Positions 48,501-59,935 of a stretch of DNA of 64,000 nt are shown here, piece by piece. Positions within the stretch are counted from its first letter, which is position 1. Every line of letters starts with the position of its first letter. Both the position numbers and the translations under genes were made by a program. This stretch comes from Dermatemys mawii (Eukaryota; Chordata; Testudines; Dermatemydidae), in assembly GCA_007922305.1 (NCBI GenBank), contig ML677385.1:9682470-9746469 (forward strand). The letters run 5' to 3'. The notes under the pieces were generated by a model that had not been told where the DNA came from, ran no database searches, and saw nothing but the letters and a program-made list of their open reading frames with translations.

Positions 48501-50094
48501 ACAAACATGGTACTCAACTCCCAAAATATTATACTTGTATGCTCATGCATGTGCACACAGTGTATGCGCCCATAAGAATGAAGTGGGGATTTAATATTTT
48601 CCTACTCAAAAACCAGGTGCGTGTTTACTTTGCATACATTTTTAAGGTAGGCCCACAGATATTTTTCTGGTAGCGTGGGTTTGGGTTTGAACACTTTTTT
48701 CTGTAATGTGTCACCTGACTCTTCCACACAGCTCTGACTCTATAACAATGGGTTAAAAGTCCAAGCCATCATTTCTCTTCTCAGTTTGACATCTGTACTT
48801 CAGGGGTTTAGAAAGATGAAGAACCTGTGCAGAATTTGTTTGGGACACCCTTGAATTAGTCATGGATCAAACCACTTCAGTGATGAGATAAGTTATTTCT
48901 CTGGGGAAGAATATGAATCATTTGTTGGTCTGTAAATAGAGTTACTGAAAGTTCTTATGTGATTGAGAGTAGTAATATAAAAATGTATCTAACTAATCTT
49001 TCTGAACTTCAACACTGGCATCAAAATGGCTCTAGATATAGTCCCAGCTTCCCTTACTCCCTGCCCCAACCATCTCAGTAATTAGACAAATCTGAGCTCC
49101 AAATTAATAGTTCAGTTTTCTTTCAAAGCACGTTTCACTTCTGTTTTCGTTGGTTAAGCAAGTAAATGCTTTTCACTGTTTGAAGATGTAAATCATCACA
49201 CCCTACAGCATTTTATGCATTGTGATTTGACATTTGTGAACATATGGTAATTACATGGCGTGCATTGTTTAAAGCAGTTTCCAACCAGCAGCTGAAGCTG
49301 TTGCTATTGTACAATTGGTTACAGGCTGGGGAAATATTTAGTAGAATACAGTTATGCTTTCTTCTTTGTCTTGCATTTTATTCACTTGTAAGCTGTGTCC
49401 TGCAATTGATCTACAAGTGCCACAATGACAGGCTATGGCCTTAATTTGTCAGAAACATGCTGATATTGATTTTGGGGTAAAACTTTCCCAGAGTTTAGTA
49501 AGTGCATTGCGGGTAAAGAGATGGCAGGGTATGGACCCAAATGAACATGAGGACCAAACAATTATTTTGAGTGCTTTCAAATGACAGCCTTAAAATAACA
49601 CCTGATCCCCTCATCTTTTCATCTGCAAATTTTATAAAACCCGAGGTAGCAGAGGTTTGATCTGAATTTATTTATTTCAGAACTGTGCAAGTTTATTTAA
49701 AAAGGAAGGTGTTAGTTTTTATAAAGCAGTATTTCATTTTAACTTGCTCCTTTATCATTACTGTGATCTACCATGTCATATCTGAGTACACTAAAGCTGT
49801 GGCATGTAACTAGGAGCCAAGAGAGAGACAATTTAAAAATATATACTATATACTTTGGAAGCAATTTAATAAGTAAAGTAAAAAGCTTATCTGAAACATG
49901 TACTTCTTAGTAGTTGTTCAGCACAGATATTTGCCAGGTGATAGGGCCAATATACCACTAATTCCAATAAATATGCCACATTCAAATTCAGCTAAAAGGT
50001 CTCTGCTGCAATCTGTGCCAAATTCTTGGCACTCGCTTGAGTAAAGACCACGGAATTTTGCTCCTTGTCACTAAAAGCCTCTGATTTGCCAGAT

Positions 50095-50252
50095 GCAATA
50101 GACTGGACAATAGAGGATGTATTACTGGATGATTGCCCTGTTCTGTTCATTCTGTTTGAAGCATCTGGCATTGGCCACTATTGAAAGGAAAGATACTAGG
50201 CTAGATTGACCATTGGTCTGATTCACTATGGCCATTTGTATGTTCTTATGTA
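50095..50252 (+). repeat. LINE tail (CR1/L2-like)
   Basis: The recognised amniote LINE end CCTGTTCTGTTCATTCTGTTTGAAGCATCTGGCATTGGCCACTATTGAAAG is followed by CTAGATTGACCATTGGTCTGATTCACTATGGCCATTTGTATGTTCTTATG. Only the 3' end is present. Confidence 0.65.
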
Positions 50253-51245
50253 AAAATATATTAACTGTTAGTTAACAGAAAAAAAAATTAGTTTGGCATT
50301 GCTGGAGGTTAAAGGCATGTAGTCCCCTTGCAGTTGTCAAACCTGTGATAAATTATATACAGTAAGTAAAACAGATGACTAGATTAACAAATGGAATGGA
50401 ATTTCCCTTTCTCTGCCCACACCCTGAGAGACTGGACAAATAACAGCAGAATTTTCCCATTTCCTCCATGGAGGTGGGAGATTAGGCAGTTTTGGCAGGA
50501 GTACTGCTTGTTTTTACTAATGCTATTTTATAAAAAGAGGCTGACCACTGACAGGTGTATGGCCCCTCCCTTATTACTCTATTCCCTCCACAGGGAAAGA
50601 CAGCGGGTGTGGCTAAGGAAAGAAAGAGAGTCTGATATGCAATACCTTTATAACTGATGGGAACACCAATATCCCAGTAATTGGGATAGGAACATGCTCT
50701 ACTTTAATTGGGATCTTCAAGAAGTTTTGTGCATTATATAAAAAATCACTATGTATTTATATAGCATCATAACTTTCTGGAGATTGAGACATAGATCCCT
50801 GCCCCTAGGAATAGGAGAACACAGATAACAAGGTGATTAAAAAAAACCCCTAGATTTTCATGCATCAGTGCTACTTTGGCCACCTTGCCAGACCTTATCT
50901 TTAAATTCTGCTCCAGCTCCTTGAACCATCAGCTGATCACTCAAGCTAGAACTAGGAGAAAGCCTGACAAATCAGCTAGCAGGAACAGGGAAGAAAAGTG
51001 CCTTCTCTTCTTGATTGAGGGACTGGGCAGCACATTTCCCTGCTTCAATAAGAACCTGTGTAATGTCATGAAGTGATATTAATTTAGATGGAATATAGAG
51101 GCCCAAAGAGTCAATGGTGTTAATGTGACCCCAAAACTGTCCAATATGAAATAGTATTTGGAGGTTGCTATACAGAGAGCTCAGCCTGCTTAGTACTACA
51201 TCAATCACAGCATTAAAATTCCTTTTCAACTTTTATTAAAGATAT

Positions 51246-51499
51246 AGGCTTTGTCTACACTAGAGGAAGGGGGGTCAACCTAAGATACGCAACTTCAGCT
51301 ACGTGAATAACGTAGCTGAAGTCGGCACATCTTAGGCTGACTTACCTGCCGTCCTCACGGTGGCTGCGGGCTCCCTCGTCGACTCCAGCTTGTGCCTTTT
51401 GGCGAGCTGGAGTTCTGGAGTCAACAGGAGTTGCGATAAATCAATTGCCAATAGATTGATCACTACCCGCTGATCTGGCGGATAGTGAAGACATACCCA
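51246..51499. mobile_element. MITE-like inverted-repeat element, 254 bp
   Basis: The ends GGCTTTGTCTACACTA (51246-51261) and TAGTGAAGACATACCC (51484-51499) form an imperfect inverted repeat (13 of 16). Just inside, TTCAGCTACGTGAATAACGTAGCTGAA forms a hairpin at 51292-51318. The bases flanking the ends share only ATA, so the superfamily is left open; PIF/Harbinger or another short-duplication group is possible. It has no coding capacity. Confidence 0.65.
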
Positions 51500-51744
51500 T
51501 AGAAAACAGCTAAAACATTGGAAATGTGAAGTATTAAGAAAGTATTTCGTTTGACCAACATCCCTTGTTGTTCCCTTTCCTTTTAGCTGGAGACACTCTT
51601 TAGGAAGAAAGAGAGGAAAAACCCTGTCTGACGGCCTCTTAGATTGGGAATAACTACCCTTTTGGGGAAAGGAGAAATTGTTAGTTGTGATGGGGTACAG
51701 CTGTTGTGGCTGCTGTTAAAGTCTGGTCCCATTTTCTAGAATAT

Positions 51745-52040
51745 GGCCTGTCTTTATGTACAGGCAACAGCAGCACAGCTGCACTGGAGCTGTTGCAGTG
51801 TTATAGTGCCTTAGTGAAGATGCTGCTAGGGTGATGGGTAAGCTTCTTCTGTTGGCTTAGTTACTCCACCTCCCTGAGAGGTGGTAACTGTGTGGGTGGG
51901 GCCACATCATCACAGTGCTGTCTACAGGGGGTGGGCAGTGGAGGTTAGATCAGTGTAACTACACTGCCCAGGGGGCTGGATTTTTCGCTCCCCTGAGCAA
52001 CTTAGTCATGTAGATATAAATCTGTATTATAGACCTGGCC
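51745..52040. mobile_element. MITE-like inverted-repeat element, 296 bp
   Basis: The left end GGCCTGTCTTTATGTACAGG and the right end CTGTATTATAGACCTGGCC can be aligned as an imperfect inverted repeat with one gap. The GG-TCT-AC-type ends resemble those of the element 250 bp upstream, so they may belong to one family. The target duplication is unresolved. Confidence 0.45.
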
Positions 52041-53276
52041 TAGGACAAATGCACACACAAGAGAGACAAGAATAGCAAAAGTAGAAAATGCTGCTGTTTC
52101 TGGCATTTTCTTTAATTTGCAAAGTCATTGCTAGAGAAATATAGGCCCAGCACAGTCTTATCAGCCAGCCCAAGACCTGGCAAACTTGTACCAGTATCAG
52201 GTTGTTTAGGACAACACTTTTAGCTACTTTTCTGGTCATAAACCATCTAAAACAGACTATGATTAGACAGAAGGCAAAAGGAGAGGGAGAGAAAAGAAAT
52301 AAGGTGGTGAAGGAAAAGGACACATGAGAGGGGCAGGGTAACAGTCTTACTTCCCTGGTGGTTGTGGGATTCAGTTGCAGCCAGTGGAGGGGGTGATGTC
52401 ATCAGGCCCACTCTGGTCAGGAGATTCTCAGGATTAGAATGAAGAAGGGGAGGGGTCCCAGGAAACATGGGAGTGGTAACCATAATGGTGAATGTTGCTC
52501 CAATCACCAGTTTTTTCCTCCAAAGTCTCTTATTTTAAGGATCCCCTCATTTTATCCACCAATTAGGCCTAATTTCTGACCCACTAATTCTGGGTCATTG
52601 ATTTCCAGTCTCTCACTGTAGTTACCAGGCATACTCTTAACACAGTCCTTGAATTATATCAACAGGTCTTTTTTGTTGGGACTAATTCAGTCTTTCTTTC
52701 TCTTATGTGTGTCCCTTTTTCCATCAACTTTTGTTGTTACAGGTTACTGTGACATTGTAAAATTTACACCTATTTTTCACAGTTGAGCTTACATTTAGGG
52801 TAAATTTGTAAACCCAGTTACAACAATGGGTCCAAATATCAAGAGCATAATCATTCCAAAAGCTATATAACTACACAAAACTCCCATTGAAGTTGCTGAT
52901 AGGAAGACCTATTTGTGACCCTAAATATCTCTGTATTACCTCTCCAGCTGAAGTGGGCAGCATGTCTTTCTAAACTCACCTGTTTGCATATAGCTGTATT
53001 TCAGACCTATGCAGTACTGGAATATACTGTCCAAAGAAACCATATTCAATAGATTAATATGCAGTTTTATATTTGTAAACATCAGTGGGACTTATGATCC
53101 CATTAATCTTAGATTCTAATTATGGAACATATTCAATCATATATTTACTCACATCCCAGTAAATATTTTCCAAGCTAAGATTTCTTCAAAGTCAAATAAA
53201 GATACCCCTAGTCAGTTCTCAAGAAATAAGTATTTAAAATGAAGGAACAGGCTTTGTAGCATATTATAAAATGTTA

Positions 53277-53341
53277 CTGTTTCACGAGAAAAAATACAGA
53301 AATATTATATAATATTTCTGTAGTTTTTTCTCATGAAACAG
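53277..53341. repeat. 65-bp near-perfect palindrome upstream of exon 17
   Basis: The left half starts CTGTTTCACGAGAAAAAATA and the right half is its reverse complement, ending CATGAAACAG, with one substitution (C/T) and one 1-base indel. The centre is ATTATATAAT at about 53304-53313. It would fold into a hairpin of about 30 bp in RNA or as a DNA cruciform. It lies 290 bp before the exon 17 acceptor. It may be a tiny fold-back MITE; no target duplication was defined. Confidence 0.85.
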
Positions 53342-53631
53342 ACTTTAGCTTTTTCTCCTTTGTTCATTTGACAAGATTTATAAAGAACTAATAAATACAT
53401 TCTACTTAGGATTCTTTCTGACTTTGATATTGACTTTCCTAGATATCTTATTCGCAAAGCATGAGTCAGGTAAAACAATTTGGTTTGAGTTCAATACAGT
53501 GTTGTTTTGTTCTGAAGGTCAATCCAGGATCAGACAGGAGCACTTTCTCATTATTTCCTATTGGCACTCTAAACAGTCTTTACTGAAGTCTTTCAAGCAA
53601 TGTGTGACCTCTGTTTCAATACGTCTCACAG

Positions 53632-53807
53632 ATTTCACAGGCTGTCACCGCCACTCAGACATCACTAACACAGACAACTGTAATGGAAACTGTAACTATG
53701 GTGACCACCAGAGGACAAATCCTGGTTAAGCATGCTAAAGAAGAACTCCCACCACCTCCACCACACAAGAAGAGGCAAATCCTAGTGGATTCAGAAATTA
53801 GGAAGAG
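53632..53807 (+). CDS. DMD: DMD exon 17 (hinge 2, start of repeat 4)
   Basis: The exon has 176 bp between acceptor gtctcacag and donor AGAG|gtgaga. It starts at phase 0 and ends two bases into a codon. The peptide starts ISQAVTATQTSLTQTTVMET, is threonine-rich, and continues with ELPPPPPHKKRQILVDSEIRK, equivalent to human residues of about 665-723. This is hinge 2, the flexible proline- and threonine-rich interruption of the rod between repeats 3 and 4. The last residues begin repeat 4 helix A, completed by exon 18 beyond the window. The first nine bases end in a second CACAG, giving a possible tandem acceptor. No disruption is present. Confidence 0.97.
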
Positions 53808-55114
53808 GTGAGAAGTATTAAAGGGTTGGGGAAGATCAGTGATAAAATTTGGAGAAGACTACAAAGATTAACTATTGTTATTTGGATGTTTGCATAATTT
53901 GGGGTAAGGGGTTTCTGTGGGGAAAAAAAATCAGTATGCCTGTAATATTGTAATTAATTAGTACCTTTGTTTTTATCATGCTGATTATGGAGTAGTTTGT
54001 ACAAGTAGTTCCAAGAAATGACTATGATATAATACTGAATATTTAATAGGTTTATGCTAATATTAAAGTAATATTATTTCGTTAAGTCAAAGAGCCACCA
54101 CAGATGATGATTTGTAATACAAGCATGACATTTTCTATACTTAGTGTGGTTCTATTCTGAAAAGAGTCCTTAGAAATGGCATTGTGGCATTCCACATCAA
54201 TTGTTGCTCAAAACTTTGAGGAAAAAAACCCTTTCATTTAAAGAAAGAAAACAACATTCCACATTCTAAGTCCTGCAAACTCTGCTGGGAATCTGAAAAA
54301 TCAGGTTTTATTCTTTCTGGCTTGCACATTATTGTTAGTAATACAAGTCTGCAAGGCAATGTATTGCCATCAATCGCCCCTGTGCAATCTCATTGTCTTT
54401 AGGGTCTGCCTGTTTTATCCCAGGTATAACTGAGGGCAGATTTGAGCCTTTTAGTAGGAACTAAGGGTCTTATCCAACACTTAATGAAATCAGTGGAAAG
54501 GTTCCCAATCCCAGTAGGCATTGGATCAGGTTTTGTTTTAACAATTGTGTAGATGAAGAAAGTGAAGGAATAGATTTAATACTCCCATACTGTGTGTGCT
54601 TTGCAAACCTAAAACTTATTTTTGGTCACAAAGATAAGCAGGTATAATTCTGAATCCTGCAAGAAATTCAGAGATGATCCAGAAACTCTAAGTCCACTAG
54701 GTTGCAAAGCCTATCTAAAGGTGCTTAGATATACAAAACTTCAAGATAGATTTATGTATTGAATAAAAAGTACCGTTGTTGCAGTCACAGTAAGTGTTCA
54801 TTCTTGAAGAGACTGTTTATTCTGTTCCTTCTTTTGCAAAATGTTTTTGGGTACTATTAGATTTCTTCACTGAAATATTAAAATACCTTTGTATGAAGAT
54901 AAAATATACCTAATATTTGTGATCTGTCTTATTAGAATTAAACCATTTTGCCCTAATACATATGTGCAAAAGCAAGGTTAATTAGAGAAAAACTTTCCTG
55001 TACTTTGACACTTAGTATCTTCTGAAGATATTTGAAAGTTGTTTTTTTTCATGGGTCCTAGATATCCATGAAATTACAATGGAATGGTGATAGATGAGAT
55101 TCACTGGTTTAGTT

Positions 55115-55460
55115 CTGGGGTTCTCAAACTTCATTGCACCACCACCCCCTTCTGACAACAAAAAATACTACAGGGCCCCAGCAGGAGAGACCAAAGCCTG
55201 ATTTTATCCAAGTCCCGCCACCCTGGGGGAGAGGTGGAGCCAAAGCCACATCCTCAGGCAGGGAGGGCCAAAGCTGAAACCCAGGAGCTTCTGCCCCAGG
55301 CAGGGGGCCTGCAACTTGAGCCCTGCCACCCAGGGCTGAAGCTCTGAGGTTTAAGCTTTGGCTTTGGCACTAGGCCCCAGCAAGTCTAAGCCAGCCCTGG
55401 TGACCCCATTAAAATGGGGTTGTGACCCACTTTGATGTCGCAACCCACAGAGAACCACTG
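55115..55460. mobile_element. Non-autonomous hAT element, 346 bp
   Basis: The left end CTGGGGTTCTCAAACTT (55115) and right end AGAGAACCACTG (to 55460) are an inverted repeat of the CAGTGGTTCTC type, with two changes on the left. The flanks gtttagtt (55107-55114) and gtttattt (55461-55468) match at 7 of 8. The interior includes CCCCATTAAAATGGGGTTGTGACCC, a hairpin near the right end. There is no transposase. Confidence 0.87.
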
Positions 55461-55614
55461 GTTTATTTTAATAATGGATCCTAACTTGTTAAAGTCAAAT
55501 GAGCAGCACTGAAAAGGGCACTCTTTACTGAATCTCAAAGTTCTTGCATCTGCTGTCTGAACCATTGGAAAACTTTATTTTCTTTTCCCCCTTATTTTTA
55601 ATAATTTAGTAGTG

Positions 55615-55680
55615 ACCAAACATCTTAATCAGCACAGAGGCCCCATTGTGTTAGATACTGTATAAACATATGCGAATCCC
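55615..55680 (+). repeat. Ancient L3/MIR-like snippet
   Basis: CAGAGGCCCCATTGTGTTAGATACTGTATAAAC corresponds to the amniote repeat phrase GGCCCCATTGTGCTAGGCGCTGTACAAAC. It covers only about 65 bp. Confidence 0.4.
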
Positions 55681-56635
55681 AGGATATATTGGAATTATTT
55701 AATTCGGAAATTGAGAAAACAAAGACTTTTTAAAAATCGCCTTTATTTCTGGAAAAAAAAAAATTCTTGGACCTTTCCCTTTCTGTCTGTCTGCTTATGT
55801 TTTTTCCCCAGACTGAATGGTTAAGGAGTTCTCAATCTCAATGTGAAGTAAAAAGACTTACAGAGAACATCCACTGGGCTAAACAGAGCACTAGTAACCA
55901 AGGGACACTTTCCCATCATGAATACTGAAATTCTCCAAAATTATGTGGGTCTCTTTACTAATTTATAGCTATGAACCAAGGTTGCAAGCTATTAAGTACA
56001 TAGAATTGGTCCTTATTTTTCTTTCCTATTAGCATTCTCTTGATCTCTGATAATGAGAGTTGAATTGATTGGGACATCCAAACTACATAGCTGAAGTCAG
56101 TGTTTAGGGAAATTACCCCAGAACAGGAATTTAAAAGTTAGCTGGATTATAGCAACTGTTTCTGTGGAAGCATCTGGTATTACACCAGCTGAAAATTATA
56201 AAAGGGACTACTGCTTGTCAACTATGGCCTTTTAAACTAGCTAAAGTATTAAAGCTGGCAGGGATATATTAAAATGATTAATATTTATAAAGAAAACAGG
56301 AAATGTTATCCCATTATGAATTGACAAACTGTGATAACTTGCAGGCATGTTGCCAGTTTTACAATAAACAGTGTAGTTTATTGATGTACTTTGGTAGTAA
56401 TAAACCAGGATTGTTTTTTGTTTTGTTTTATTTTTGTTGAGAGCAGGAAGGGAGTTGTCTGTATCTTGCCTTCTTAGCCATATCATTACAGTTTAACCTT
56501 TGAAAAACATATCTGAGAAATTCTGTTCTGTATTTTTTTTTTAAGGAATATATAGGAGTCTAATACACAGTCTTGGAGATATTCTGTAGTTCTCATCTCA
56601 AATCATGCCCTAACATAATTTTAGATAAGCTAGAG

Positions 56636-57280
56636 CAGGGGTGGGCAAACGTTTTGGCCCAAGGGCCACACTGGGGTTGCAAAATTGTATGAGCGGGGGC
56701 TGGTTAGGGAAGGCTGTGCCCGCCAAAACAGCCTGGCCCCACCCCTTATTCAACCCCCTCCCACTTCCTGCTCCCCTCAGAATCCCTGACCCCCCACACA
56801 CACTCCTTGTCCCCTGATCCCTCCCTCCAGAGACTCCCCCACCCTAACTACCCCCCCAGACCTCACCCCCTATCTAGGCCCCCCTGATTCTTGTCCCTGC
56901 CTGCCCCCTCCAGAGGACCCCCTGCCCCTAACCACCATTATGCAGGACCCCATCCCCTACCCAGTCCACCTGCTCCCTGTCCCCTGACTGCCCTGACCCC
57001 TACCTACATACCTGCCCCCCAATAAATCTCTGGAACCTCCAAACCCTATCCAACCCCCCATCCGCTGACCGCCCCCCCAAAAACCTCCACCCCATCCAAC
57101 CGCCCCTGATCCCTGTCCACTGACTGCCCCCGGGACTCCCTGCCACTTATCCAACCCTCCAGCTCTGGCCACCTTACCACACCACTGCCGCACTGCGCCG
57201 TAGGAGCGCACAGTCAGGAACTGGGCAGGATGGTCCCGCAGACCAGATGTGGCCCGCGGACTGTAGTTTGCCCACCCCTG
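56636..57280. mobile_element. Non-autonomous hAT element, 645 bp, C-rich interior
   Basis: The ends CAGGGGTGGGCAAAC (56636-56650) and GTTTGCCCACCCCTG (57266-57280) are a perfect 15-bp inverted repeat. The flanks agctagag (56628-56635 and 57281-57288) are identical 8-bp copies. The interior is strongly C-rich on + and consists of degenerate CCCCTGATCCCTGTCC-like units repeated many times. No transposase frame is present. The perfect duplication and ends suggest a young insertion. Confidence 0.95.
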
Positions 57281-58757
57281 AGCTAGAGTGAGTGTATTTC
57301 AGAATAAATGTACTGTGGTTTCTCATACATACCTGGGGAAAATGTTTTTTCCATTAGTAAATAGGTGATTTTTTAATAGTGATCTGGTAAGTTGGTGTCA
57401 ACTAAAAACTAAAGCACTTGTCTCCTGCCAAGACAGAGTCCATCTTTATTAGCCATGCCGTGTCTCTCTTGATAATTAATGGTAGAAAATATAATCGAAG
57501 TATGAAGGACTGAAAACAGGAAATCTAGTATTCATTATTTTAATATGTTTAATGTGATCCACATCGTTTTCAAACTTTTTTTTTCTACATTGGTTTCTGG
57601 GTATATTTTTATGAATGATAGTTATTGCTATATAGTTATATATAGCTATATAGCTAGATAGTTATTGCTATATAGTCCCTGGACAAATATTATGTGGGTT
57701 CTCATTCAGGATGATTCAGGATAATTGTTCACTAATGGCTTTTTGGTGGACTACCTGTATGATATGGACCTCTTGTTGATGAGTAGGAGACCTAGAACTA
57801 GCCCACTGATGCACAGCTAGAGGTTGATGGTTAGGTGGAGGTTCTCCTCTGGCATTTCTACTCACACTGCCACTAACAGATCCTCGTCTCTTTTTTCCTT
57901 TATACTCCACAAGAGTGTGCCAGAGAAGGAGAAGATGTCAGGAAGCAGCTTCAGAGAAAATGTTAAGAATATAGTCAGAGAAATGAGTTTCAGACAGAAA
58001 GAATAATGGTCACTGCTTTGTTGTTTCAGAAGATAAGCAAGATCATTTCCCACCAAAATCCCCCAGTGTCTCCTGATCAGCATCACTGATTGTTGGGTAA
58101 AATCCTGGCCCCACTGAAGTCAGTAGGATTTTTGTGGTTAAATTCCTGGTTGCAATGAAGTCTAACCTGTGGCTATGTAGGGAATAAAATAAAAAGCATA
58201 CAAACTCCATTGCTAATAGAGTGTAAAAGCACACTGTGCACGCTTACACAGACCAGCTATAGTAAATGGGAAAGTGCAATGTTATATGGCTTCAGGATAC
58301 TGAACTGAAACTGCATACACATCAATAATGGGGAAGAGAAGTCTCAAAAGGCTGGATGCTTATCCAAAGTATATGAACCAACTGAGGACCAGTCCCCATT
58401 TCCATCCAAACCTACCTTGTATTGTCTTCTGGTAGGGAAAACCTGGTGGCCTGCTTCCCGTTTCCATAATCTCTGTATCTTTGGTCAATCAGCTATTCTC
58501 TTGGATTCACCTTTGGGCTAGAGGATGATCAGTGATGTCAGGAAACACATCTCATTTCTTTGTGTGTATTTTTCTTAGGAGTAACCTCCTCCCCCCTACA
58601 CACACATGTGAACTGCAGCAGGGAGAAATAGCTCTTAACTGTGTCCCCTCAGTTTGGCCCTCCCCTTAGCAGCAGTACAGACCTTTTTCAGTTCTTGGGG
58701 CCACTTATGGTCAATAGCAGTTGATTCAAAAGTTATAAGAGCTCTGTAGTAGGGAGG

Positions 58758-58888
58758 TAGGGTGACCAGACAGCAAGTGTGAAAAATCGGTATGGGAAGG
58801 GGCGGGGGAGGGGAAACAGACACCTATATAATAAAAAGAACCAAAAATCGGGCCTGTCCCCATAAAATTGGGACATCTGGTCACCCTA
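58758..58888. mobile_element. hAT-type MITE, 131 bp (copy 3 of 3)
   Basis: The ends TAGGGTGACC (58758-58767) and GGTCACCCTA (58879-58888) are a perfect 10-bp inverted repeat. The flanks tagggagg and taggcaag match at 6 of 8. The interior is like the copies at 18168 (reverse) and 23764 (same orientation), with a purine-rich insertion GGGGCGGGGGAGGGG. Confidence 0.85.
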
Positions 58889-59739
58889 TAGGCAAGTATG
58901 GGCAATTCTGCTCCCCGCCCCCATTAGGTCTTATCCTAGTCTCTGATAGTTAGACTGGCTTAAACCCTGAAGCATGAAGTTTAATATTTCTTCAAAAATA
59001 TCAAATGGATAATTGAATATTCTTTATCAATATAAATGTTCAATCTTGAATTTTATCGTGCTAAAATGTCCAGTCCCTTTTTGCTAAATGCTTGTCTTCA
59101 CTGATTTCTTGTGGCAATGAATTCTGCAATCTAGAATTTGCCTTTTCATTCTGTTGACTGTCCCCTTGTTCTTATGACATGAGCCAAGGGAACAGACAGA
59201 TCTTCTTGATCTATCTCCTTTATACCATGTATTATTCTATATATATTTGTCAAGTTTTCACAGGGGGTCATTTATTCAAAGAAAAATCTAGAAGAGTCTT
59301 CAAGAATTAGAGGTTTGTGTTGGGCTGAAAAAAGCAGCCAGACATTGAGTATTTGCCTCCAATTTCTGAAGGTACATAACCATATTGTGTTACTCTCCTC
59401 CATTTGCCATACAAATGTGTCCTGTTTCCTAGGGTGGCTTATTCTTGGGAGTTGTACTTCCCAACCAACTCAGCCTCTCTTCTGCTCTTCTAAAGCTTTA
59501 TAAAATATTGTTGGTTGCAAAAAAACCAGTATATTTAAAATGAAGAATCAACCTTCATTGGTGAAAGAGTAGAGATTAGGGTTGTGCTCTAGAGTTGCTT
59601 TGCAGCTCAGGGTCTCCTTTCAGATGAGTTGAGTGTCTCTGTTTCAGGGAGGAAGAATGGGAAGCTTGGCTGCCCCATGATCACTGCATTTGTGAATTGT
59701 GGTGTACTTGGCTGCCCTAATAGAAGATACTGATGGTGG

Positions 59740-59935
59740 TGGTGATAATAATACCTAGCTTTCATATGCACTGTTCTGAAAGTGCTTTAAAAAGAAGGCC
59801 AGTATCATTGTCCCCATATGAGGCAACTGAGGCACATGGAAAGTGTCAGAGTGGCAGCAGGACACTGGAAAAGTTGGGAATTGAATCCACATCTCCTGAA
59901 TCCTAGTCTAGTGCTCTATCCATTAAGCTTTAAAA
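59740..59935 (-). repeat. MIR-type SINE with tRNA-like head
   Basis: On the minus strand the head reads TTAATGGATAGAGCACTAGA, CTAGGATTCAGGAGATGTGGATTCAATTCCCAACT, with a B-box-like GGATTCAATTCC. It continues with GTGCCTCAGTTGCCTCATATGGGGACAATGATA and AAAGCACTTTCAGAACAG. Head, core and tail follow the MIR/CORE-SINE order. The copy is antisense to DMD. Confidence 0.75.

Larger units (their letters stand above)
41141..53631 (+). other. DMD: DMD intron 16 (12,491 bp)
   Basis: The intron starts gtttgt and ends caatacgtctcacag, with a poor pyrimidine tract. It contains a TA microsatellite (42533-42565), a fold-back hAT-derived repeat (42955-44600), a MIR remnant (44605-44745), a hammerhead-like repeat tail (45485-45580), a LINE tail (50095-50252), two inverted-repeat MITE-like elements (51246-51499, 51745-52040) and a 65-bp palindrome (53277-53341). 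I recognise nothing certain in 41150-42530, 45600-50080, 50260-51240 and 52050-53270. Confidence 0.9.

Noticed and set aside
5581..53807. Utrophin (UTRN) instead of dystrophin
   Set aside because: Utrophin shares the exon plan, but residues in exons 12, 15 and 17 follow dystrophin, as does the minimal intron 14.
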